The position numbers and the translations under genes are program-made. Below the pieces are notes generated by a model. The model did not search any database and was not told where the DNA came from. It was given only the letters and a program-made list of their open reading frames with translations. A stretch of 15,000 nt of DNA from positions 105,001-120,000 of the forward strand of contig CAUJGJ010000214.1 of the NCBI GenBank assembly GCA_963170055.1, in the 5' to 3' direction. Of the stretch, positions 9,237-15,000 are shown in pieces (the stretch's first letter is position 1; every line of letters starts with the position of its first letter). This stretch comes from Halisarca cf. caerulea (Eukaryota > Porifera > Demospongiae > Chondrillida > Halisarcidae).

Positions 9237-9284
9237 TGCCAGGAGTCCATGCAAGGACATTCACCAGTTGTGAAAGCAAGCAAG
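9237..9284 (+). CDS. Unknown plus-strand gene, short exon
   Basis: Sixteen codons between acceptor TTCTCCAG and donor GTATAA, phase 0 on both sides, encoding CQESMQGHSPVVKASK. It joins in frame to the coiled-coil exon upstream. A further open segment at 9309-9362 (VLSDLPSLTKWPLESSLY), flanked by AG and GT, would leave only a 24-bp intron and is therefore doubtful as a constitutive exon. Confidence 0.5.
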
Positions 9285-9380
9285 GTATAATATTTGTATG
9301 TGTTATAGGTTCTGTCAGATCTGCCCTCTCTTACAAAATGGCCTCTAGAGTCATCCTTATATGTGTGTGTGTAACACAAA

Positions 9381-9595
<215 letters not shown>

Positions 9596-10350
9596 GCGCA
9601 CACACAAGCACAGCCCCACAATGTTAGATGTTATTTTGCATCCTTTGTCTACTGTTTGCTGTGCAACTCAACTTTTGCCAAAGTTTTCAAAACAGTTGTG
9701 TATGGTTCTCTTTCAAGATATTTGTTTTTTACTATAGATACTTGTTGATTTGTTCTATAGCACATTTGGTAATGTGTAGCACGATTTGTCATTGCATTCA
9801 TTGCAAATTTACATGCGTATCTATAGTCATGGCTTATTGAGTGAAACTGCTACGCTATACGTATGTCAAGTGATATCCAGGCAGGAGCTTAGGAAATGAC
9901 TGTACTCATGGGTGCAATAGTACATTCGATAGATAGGTACCTACTGTACCTATCTACCTATTTGTATGAATACATGTATATGTGTACTCTTTTCCATGAC
10001 TGTTGAAGGATTGTTTCTAGGCTAAACAATCTATATGTGAGTTACGTGTAGTGAGCACAAAGAAGACTATTAAATATAAGCTTATTCTTGTGATGGTCAA
10101 TGTACTAGTAAGGTAGCCATCTATAGCGCATGTAATGTACCTCAATATAGCTGCAACTGTCGACACCAGCCACTATATAAGTTTTATCCAGGAGTGGCCT
10201 TTAACAGAGGTTGTACTGCATGCCTTTTACATACTCGTCATCAAGGTATTGGAATTTTCAGTTGTGATTTGAGTGATGCTGCTAAAGCTATTGTAATGAT
10301 GGAGTACTATATTATGGCTTAATGCACGCCAGCTGCTGTCTCCTATGCAG
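9596..10350. other. Intronic sequence, no further exon identified
   Basis: The stretch lies between two candidate exons of the plus-strand gene. Stops are frequent and no well-flanked coding segment stands out. It contains an 11-bp perfect inverted repeat at 9930-9956. Confidence 0.4.
9930..9956. repeat. 11-bp perfect inverted repeat with 5-base loop
   Basis: TAGATAGGTAC, then CTACT, then GTACCTATCTA. Confidence 0.85.
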
Positions 10351-10413
10351 GAAGGATGGGTTAAGGAGAAGACATATCTGTCCATCAAGCTCCAGAGGTG
10401 GTCTCAGGCCTAT
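10351..10413 (+). CDS. Unknown plus-strand gene, Trp/Lys-rich exon
   Basis: Exon of 21 codons between acceptor CTCCTATGCAG and the consensus donor GTGAGT, phase 0 at both ends. It encodes [13 protein letters not shown] followed by LQRWSQAY. The phase allows direct joining to the exon starting at 11227. The two Trp residues and alternating polar and hydrophobic positions look like a folded domain edge, but I do not recognise the family. Confidence 0.55.
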
Positions 10414-10576
10414 GTGAGTTGTGTGCTACACAGGTCACATGCACACACAGTTGCTGTGCATGTTTCATGATTGTGGATGACATATCGTGCATTTCTGGAG
10501 ACTAGAAGTACTTTGTGATGTGTGTGCATTAACACTGTTGGCATGTACAAATAATAGTGTAATGATCCAATGTACA

Positions 10577-10657
10577 CGCATGCACATGCACACACACCTG
10601 TACACACACACACATGCACACACACACACATGCTCACACACTCGCATGCATGCATGT

Positions 10658-10741
<84 letters not shown>

Positions 10742-10754
10742 ACACACACACACA

Positions 10755-10789
<35 letters not shown>
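10577..10789 (+). repeat. Intronic (AC)n microsatellite with degenerate left part
   Basis: ACATGCACAC/CTCACACACTCGCATGCATG variants occupy the left third. From about 10659 to 10789 it is near-pure CA with two ATACAC variants. It abuts the foldback hairpin at 10791. Confidence 0.95.
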
Positions 10790-10790
10790 G

Positions 10791-10891
10791 TAATAGTTGT
10801 ATCCTGCCTTGGTGTGCTACAGCAGCCATAAAGTACTAATTAATTTGCACTTTACGCTGCTGTAGCACACCAAGGCAGGATACAACTATTA
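10791..10891. repeat. Perfect 36-bp foldback inverted repeat
   Basis: The left arm at 10791-10826 starts TAATAGTTGTATCCTGCC and the right arm at 10856-10891 is its exact reverse complement, with a 29-base spacer. Within the spacer TAAAGT and ACTTTA can extend the stem. Outside, pairing runs a few more bases into the AC tract with one mismatch. It lies in an intron of the plus-strand gene and would form a very stable RNA hairpin if transcribed. It could be a foldback MITE, a snap-back product of repair, or an unusual hairpin RNA; nothing discriminates between these here. Confidence 0.95.
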
Positions 10892-11083
10892 TGTGTCATG
10901 GTGAAGCTAAACACTGCCAAATGTGACAATTGACAACTACTAATTAATGAGGCATAAATGGATTTTGGCTGGCAGGAGATTGACAAGACCCTTGACCTGG
11001 GCTACATCGAAGTAGCAGGGCTACATCCCGGATGTAAGCCCGAGGGATCCACCCAACTTTTGCTGCCGCACCATGACTACACA

Positions 11084-11145
11084 TGCTCACACACATACGC
11101 ACACACACACGCACGTAAGCACGCATGCACGTACGCACACACACG

Positions 11146-11177
<32 letters not shown>

Positions 11178-11186
11178 CACATACAC
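11084..11186 (+). repeat. Intronic imperfect (AC)n tract
   Basis: CA repeats with frequent ACGCACAC, GTAAGCACGC and GCACGTACGC variants, ending about 40 bp before the acceptor of the last exon block. The degeneracy suggests an older array than its neighbours. Confidence 0.93.
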
Positions 11187-11226
11187 TACATCATACATTA
11201 GTAAATATGTCTTCTTCTCCCCCCAG

Positions 11227-11869
11227 TTTTGTGTTCAGCGCTATCCATTCTTTATTCATGACTTTCGCTTGAGAGAATTCCACTCTCCCAGTTCCAGTGC
11301 TCAGCAGTACATGCTATTGCCTGTTGTTCAAAGTGATGTGAAACCGCTAGACCTCGGAAGTGTAAAAGATACCCTGGGCCTCAAAACAGATGCTGGAGTC
11401 ACTAGGTTAAGCATTTCTGAGCTCATTACTGCTGTACTGGAAGCAGTAGTCCAAGGGCTGCACTTGTCCTTGTCCGCCACCTTCTATCTCTTTCAAAGGA
11501 ACATCACAGTTTGCCGTTTCCGCATCATCACAGCTTCAAATGTGCTGGTACGAGACGAAAACATCCATCATAATCCGGAGGAAGGGGGCGCTATCCCTAG
11601 AGCATTTTTTGTATGTTCTTTAGTTGATTTGAACGAACATCAAGCCAGCTGACATTGCACGATCTACAAAAGGCACGTACTACCTGACAGAGGTGAGGGG
11701 GCAGGGGGAGCAGTTTGCACCGTTTTTCCGTTCAAAGTTGAGGAAAGAGGAGGGACCAATTGCAGTGGTCACTCAACACTTGGATGAAATTCTGGCCCGT
11801 CACGTTGACGATCAGTACAGAGCATTTGCCAAACCACTGGCCATGATCTCCGAACCGCACAGACTGTGA
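11227..11869 (+). CDS. Unknown plus-strand gene, C-terminal exon block with one frame change
   Basis: It starts after the strong acceptor TTCTCCCCCCAG and reads FCVQRYPFFIHDFRLREF, then HSPSSSAQQYMLLPVV, SDVKPLDLGSVKDTLGL and RLSISELITAVLEA, staying open to a TGA at 11650-11652. A coding-like segment in the next frame (11636-11869) reads IKPADIARSTKGTYYLTE, AVVTQHLDEILARHVDD and ends FAKPLAMISEPHRL plus stop. Something must join the frames. Options: a 34-bp intron 11611-11644 (GTATGT...AG, phase 0, unusually short); a 4-bp tandem duplication GAACGAAC at 11631-11638; or a 64-bp intron 11446-11509, after which TAG 11621-11623 and TGA 11630-11632 still block the frame. A 45-bp intron 11693-11737 (GTGAGG...AAAG) is also possible. 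No family is recognised; function unknown. Confidence 0.5.
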
Positions 11870-12683
11870 GGTCAAGAAACTTAAAATAGGTTAAGACTTA
11901 GAAACATGTATTAATCTTGTATTAATTTTTGCAAGCAGTATTTTTGTAAGTTACAACTAGTCTAGTCTTGCATGGTTAAAAGCCTTGAACTGCTGCATAC
12001 ATAGTTTGTGTACGTATACGATTACGTAATGTTCTATAATTATAGTGACTTGTGCGATCGAGTGTAGTTTTTGTACAGTGTTGTAATTCAATCCCTTTTG
12101 GACATGAATATTATTATTATATATAATATAATTATTTGTATGGTTGTATATGTAATATAATATACAGGCCATTAATTAGGCCTAGACCTACATTAAAAAT
12201 GTGCATGGCATAAGGGACGTTCGTGGTGCATGTACGTAGCAAAATTATAATTATAATGGGCCTGGGATAATAGGCTTGCAGAAATTCAACACATGTACAT
12301 GTGCTATGTTGACCCTGAGGAGATTAATTATTTGTGCATGTGGTTTTCACTGACAGGATTTTATAATTATACACCTTATTCAAGACTAGTATGATATGCA
12401 TATGTTATACATACAGCAATAATTATTACTTCGTAAAATTGCTCAAGATATAATAATAATAAAATCCAGCACTATGAAAAATACCCAAATGATCCTCACA
12501 CAATTAAAAAACTACCCAATAATATATGTAGCAATAATAGTATGTGGCTAAGTAGATCGGTGAACACTCTATAATGATAGTGATACAATAATTATTACAA
12601 TCCCATTTATGCACATACATAACAAGTCAGCATTACAAAAGGCTACATGTACACATGTACGTTAATAATGATGACTTCTTGTT
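11870..12683. other. AT-rich intergenic region between convergent gene ends
   Basis: It lies between the stop of the plus-strand gene and the stop of the minus-strand snrnp70 gene, so both 3' UTRs should be here. It is rich in TAATTATAAT/ATTATTATT motifs. ATTAAA at 12192-12197 is a possible polyadenylation signal for the plus-strand gene, about 320 bp after its stop. No coding sequence is seen. Confidence 0.5.
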
Positions 12684-12909
12684 CTAGTATCGTCTCCTGT
12701 CATTCCTCTCTCTACTCCTGCTTCTCTCCCTCCGTCTGTCTCTGTCCCTGTACCTGTCCGGCCTGGAGTCCCTCCCTCTGTAGCTGTGATCCCTGTCGTA
12801 GTGTTCTCCTCTCCTCTCTTGATCATAATCCTGATTCCTAACACGTCCTCGATCTCGATCATGATCCCTATCTCTCTCACGCTCTCTGTCCCTATCCCTG
12901 GCCTCTCGG
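12684..12909 (-). CDS. snrnp70: U1 snRNP 70 kDa protein, last exon (RD/RS-rich tail)
   Basis: On the minus strand the exon begins after acceptor TTGTTGCCTCCAG, completes an Asn codon with the previous exon, and encodes about 74 residues of alternating Arg-Asp, Arg-Glu and Arg-Ser repeats (REARDRDRERERDRDHDRDR ... RSRSRERNDRRRY) to a TAG stop at 12684-12686. U1-70K is a core protein of the U1 snRNP: its RRM binds U1 snRNA stem-loop I in the nucleus, and its low-complexity Arg-rich tail contacts SR proteins during 5' splice-site recognition. The tail alone would be ambiguous, but the upstream exon at 12997-13069 carries the family's linker motif and joins in phase. This tail is much shorter than the vertebrate one. 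It lies tail to tail with the plus-strand gene. Confidence 0.8.
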
Positions 12910-12939
12910 CTGGAGGCAACAAAAAGAATTAAGTAAATC

Positions 12940-12954
12940 ACACACACACATGTG

Positions 12955-12986
<32 letters not shown>
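12940..12986 (+). repeat. AC tract within the last snrnp70 intron
   Basis: ACACACACATGTGAACACACAC and a longer CA run occupy about half of the 87-bp intron (12910-12996). On the transcribed strand this is a UG-rich element just downstream of the 5' splice site GTGAGT. Confidence 0.9.
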
Positions 12987-12989
<3 letters not shown>

Positions 12990-12996
12990 CACTCAC

Positions 12997-13069
12997 TTCT
13001 CGTCCACTCTTCCTGAGTATTTGATGCATTCGTGAGGAGCTCCTCTTCTAGTGCCTCCTAAAGTACCAC
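12997..13069 (-). CDS. snrnp70: U1 snRNP 70 kDa protein, penultimate exon (post-RRM Gly/Arg linker)
   Basis: The minus-strand exon runs from acceptor TGTCCCCCCTACCAG to donor GTGAGT. Starting with the last two bases of a Gly codon it encodes GTLGGTRRGAPHECIKYSGRVDE, leaving two bases that join the C of the next exon to make Asn, in phase. This aligns with the conserved segment just after the RRM of metazoan U1-70K, recalled as GGGLGGTRRGG...IRHSGRDD: the GLGGTRRG core, the HSGR/YSGR motif and the following acidic residues all correspond in order and spacing. The identification rests on this exon plus the RD/RS tail. The preceding RRM exon should lie at higher coordinates; the only candidate is the damaged one at 13591-13644. 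Confidence 0.82.
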
Positions 13070-13169
13070 CTGGTAGGGGGGACAACATAATGTGTGTGCT
13101 CAACAATTGCAAATTACAAGAGAACAACACAACACATATGACCATACGTGTGCACTGAAACAAGAGAGT

Positions 13170-13290
13170 GACAAATGTACATACGTATACGTGCGTAGAT
13201 ATGTATGTACATACGTATGCAGAGTACTTGACATATACGTATGTATATGTTCTATACGTACGTATGCAGAAATACGTACATACACTCAGT
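13170..13290. repeat. TACGTA/TACATACG-rich simple sequence
   Basis: Many overlapping GTACATACGTA, ATACGTATG and TACGTACG motifs without strict periodicity. It lies in the snrnp70 intron upstream of the penultimate exon. Confidence 0.75.
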
Positions 13291-13590
13291 CATGAAACTC
13301 AAGCTATCCAGACATACGCACATATTAAACAGATCAACAAGAAAAATTGATTTTTCTTTATTCCACCATGGATATTATGATTCCATGAATAAAATTACAA
13401 ATCTAAATGCATATTTATGAATGTATGTACACACACATATGTACATATTATGGAAATAAGTAGCCTATTCAGCAGGCTTGACTTATGTATCTGACAGTTC
13501 TACACACTGTGTCAGGCAACCAGGGATGACTATACTGGGTAACTATACATTCACAATGCCATCTCTCTCTCAAGTCTCCTCAACACTCAG

Positions 13591-13644
13591 CCAGGCAGCA
13601 TGGTTTCCACCCTCTCACAGTTTTCCTCTCTCAACGTCCACAAC
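13591..13644 (-). pseudogene. snrnp70: Decayed or mis-sequenced snrnp70 RRM-end exon
   Basis: On the minus strand from 13644 the frame reads VVDVERGK and then hits a stop. Shifting by one base at the AAAA run (13621-13624) continues as TVRGWKPCCL. Together these match the end of the U1-70K RRM, recalled as VDVERGRTVKGWRPRRLGG, in order and spacing. It lies in the right orientation and position for the exon before 12997-13069. After CCL and one G, the sequence is CTGAGT where a donor GTGAGT in exactly the required phase is expected. The two Cys codons TGC TGC sit where Arg Arg (CGC CGC) is expected, as after CpG decay. Sequence before 13644 does not resemble the rest of the RRM. It may be a decaying exon, a partial duplicate, or assembly error plus divergence. 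Confidence 0.5.
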
Positions 13645-13752
13645 AAATTGACAATGTGAAGATCTACTGCGCATATACATTAAGTACATGTGAAAGATAA
13701 TGACAAGTTGAAAATACAAATACAAAACATTAAAGACATTTGAGTCAATTCA

Positions 13753-13951
13753 TTAGGATTTAAGTTCAAATTGGAAGCGGTGACTAGTTTTACAGCTTCC
13801 ATGGAAACACAGCTGAGCAGCAAGCTCATCAATCGCCAACAGTTGAGGTTGTACAAGTGGAGATTCTTCACAAAGATTGGCATCGGGAGATAAACGTATG
13901 AAGGAGCCGAGTCGATGGAAAATTAACCATGGACAGTATGCAGGCAGGGCT
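13753..13951 (-). CDS. Possible small minus-strand gene, exon 2 with stop
   Basis: Tentative exon on the minus strand, from an acceptor GTGGCAG to a TAA at 13753-13755. The frame contains GSFIRLSPDANLCEESPLV and QPQLLAIDELAAQLCFHG, then ends HRFQFELKS, with balanced charged residues suggestive of coding. It joins in phase to the candidate first exon at 14119-14177, giving an 85-residue protein. Caveats: the acceptor has no strong pyrimidine tract, a second minus-strand frame over the same bases is also open, and no family is recognised. Confidence 0.3.
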
Positions 13952-14118
13952 CTGCCACAGGCTTACAGTTATTGACAGGGAAGTACTTTCCGACGAAAAA
14001 GATTGAAATCAAGTCACTTAGCTTCACAAATCGAAGTAATTTGGGATATTACATGCCATAATAACAGCAAATTAAGCCGATATACGTATATATATCACAT
14101 CAGTACAACACAGCTTAC

Positions 14119-14177
14119 CTCAGTCCATCACGGCTATAAGTTGTATGAAATGTAGCTCTTAGGTTAGGATGGGACAT
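14119..14177 (-). CDS. Possible small minus-strand gene, exon 1 with ATG
   Basis: The minus-strand ATG at 14175-14177 opens MSHPNLRATFHTTYSRDGL, followed by AG and a donor GTAAGC. The split Arg codon is completed by the A that begins the exon at 13951. The implied intron is 167 bp. No promoter motif or homology is recognised; the support is a good donor and matching phase only. Confidence 0.3.
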
Positions 14178-14284
14178 TGAATAGAGGATTGATCGTTTTA
14201 AAGCTCACAATGCAAACATTATCTGTGGAAAAAGCATCCCATGAGTCAAAGCAGCGAAGTTCCAATTGCAGGAGTAACCACGGC

Positions 14285-14943
14285 GAGCCACGGTGGCCAT
14301 TTTATATGTCCAGAAGCAAACTTACAGTTTAAGTTCTACTTCACAAACTGGAAATCAGAGTGGGATTATTGGTTGCAACAACCATACAACCATAGGGGGT
14401 TTGAGTATCTATGATACAACCATGGGCCTAGTCTAGCTGCTAGCCCCTACTTTTGGGCCGGCCATGCTCGAGTGAGTACATCTTTTCCTCTGTTTATCGC
14501 AGCACCTGTGATTTATAATTTTATCTTCTCTTCTCAGAATTTAGGCTTCTACTGAGCGTGTTCGCATTGGCTTAGCTTGCAAAGATCATGTGACGTCACT
14601 AGTCACTGAGCTTGACTGATGCTGCTATCATCTACGGTGCATGGAGCTCAAATCAGGTGTCATAAACGGTACGTCATGGTGTTGTGCATGCTCTGCAGAC
14701 TCTATTCCTGTACCAAAGGGGACAGATAGTGTTTAGGACATGTGAAAATCTACGTATTTCAGTCATTTTATTCTCTGCGTGCATACATTGTGCGCGTACA
14801 TGGTGTAAACACATGCAGTGGAACTCGGTTAGTAACTACCATCAAGGGACGACTATCAAAAGAGTTTTCTCTCAGTGTTGTTTTCAGTGCTGCATGCCAG
14901 AGGTTGAGAAAGAGCAAGGAGTATGTACTATACCGGGTACTTA
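14285..14943 (+). repeat. Interspersed repeat family, copy D (left half)
   Basis: It matches the left half of copy A: GGTGGCCATTTTATATGTCC, CAGAAGCAAACTTACAGTTT, GAAATCAGAGTGGGATTATT, GAGCTCAAATCAGGTGTCAT, CTGCAGACTCTATTCCTGTA, then GTAAACACATGCAGTGGAAC and the GAGTATGTACTATAC-GGGTACTTACC segment equivalent to 750-800. It is cut off there by a MITE that continues past the window edge. Copies A and D share the left half that copies B and C lack. Confidence 0.75.
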
Positions 14944-15000
14944 CCGTATTTTACTGAGTATAAGTCTCACCTCTGTATAAGTCGCACCATGGGTTTGAAC
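14941..15000 (+). mobile_element. Left end of a MITE, truncated by the window edge
   Basis: TACCGTATTTTACTGAGTAT followed by AAGTCTCACC and a second ATAAGTCGCACC block interrupts copy D at CTTACC, where copies A and C continue AAGTTTGACTG. The TACCGTAT start also resembles the terminus of MITE3. The far end lies outside the window, so terminal repeats cannot be checked. Confidence 0.5.

Noticed and set aside
9309..9362. 18-codon AG/GT-flanked segment VLSDLPSLTKWPLESSLY
   Set aside because: Splicing from the exon at 9237-9284 would need a 24-bp intron, and the donor is the GT-rich start of a repeat. Kept only as a note.
10958..11114. Open segment EIDKTLDLGYIEVAGLHPG after an AG at 10975, possible extra exon
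   Set aside because: Its good donors (GTAAGC at 11034 and 11115) are in phase 1, whereas the next exon starts in phase 0. The exon at 10351 joins directly to 11227 in phase. It could still be an alternative exon.
13680..13883. Second minus-strand open frame starting MPIFVKNLHLYN, superficially like an RRM RNP2 or the ubiquitin N-terminus
   Set aside because: The resemblance is limited to IFVK. The following residues do not match U1-70K or ubiquitin, and the alternative frame (SFIRLSPDANLCEES) looks more coding-like.
13796..13892. Plus-strand reading METQLSSKLINRQQL to a TAA, antisense to the minus-strand candidate
   Set aside because: Short, without a splice-supported upstream or downstream partner. 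The minus-strand model has consistent splice phases.

Overview
The window looks like animal (metazoan) nuclear DNA, most likely from a sponge or another marine invertebrate. The signs are spliced genes with short GT-AG introns, very abundant (AC)n/(GT)n microsatellites, many small TA-flanked inverted-repeat transposons (MITEs), and frequent TACGTA/ACATGTAC motifs. Nothing resembles bacterial operons, tRNA, rRNA or CRISPR. The sponge assignment is an impression from base composition and intron size, not proven.

Layout. Positions 1-2500 hold two copies (A, B) of an interspersed repeat family of about 1.2 kb; copy B is broken by three MITEs. Positions 2500-5650 are non-coding, with an AC microsatellite, a G-rich block, a pogo-like MITE, and a decayed MITE in opposite orientation to one in copy B. 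Positions 5650-7000 hold a 150-bp AC tract, a 34-bp minisatellite and repeat copy C with its own insertion. Positions 7000-8830 are non-coding apart from a 300-bp GT microsatellite.

From 8835 to 11869 a plus-strand gene of unknown identity can be traced as at least five exons, with a short coiled-coil-like segment and a C-terminal block of over 600 bp. Its introns carry AC tracts and a 36-bp perfect foldback hairpin. The C-terminal block changes reading frame once, by a mini-intron, a 4-bp tandem duplication or an assembly error. About 0.8 kb downstream, tail to tail, lie the last two exons of a minus-strand gene recognised as U1 snRNP 70 kDa protein (snrnp70): the Gly/Arg linker followed by an RD/RS-rich tail. 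Upstream on that strand is what looks like the preceding snrnp70 exon (end of the RRM), but it is frameshifted and its splice donor is damaged. A possible two-exon, 85-aa minus-strand gene follows. Repeat copy D fills the right end and is itself interrupted by a MITE that runs off the window.

The two better-supported genes share no evident pathway. U1-70K is a core spliceosomal protein that recognises 5' splice sites; the other gene's function is unknown. Most of the window is repeat-derived, and many apparent open frames are translations of dinucleotide repeats.
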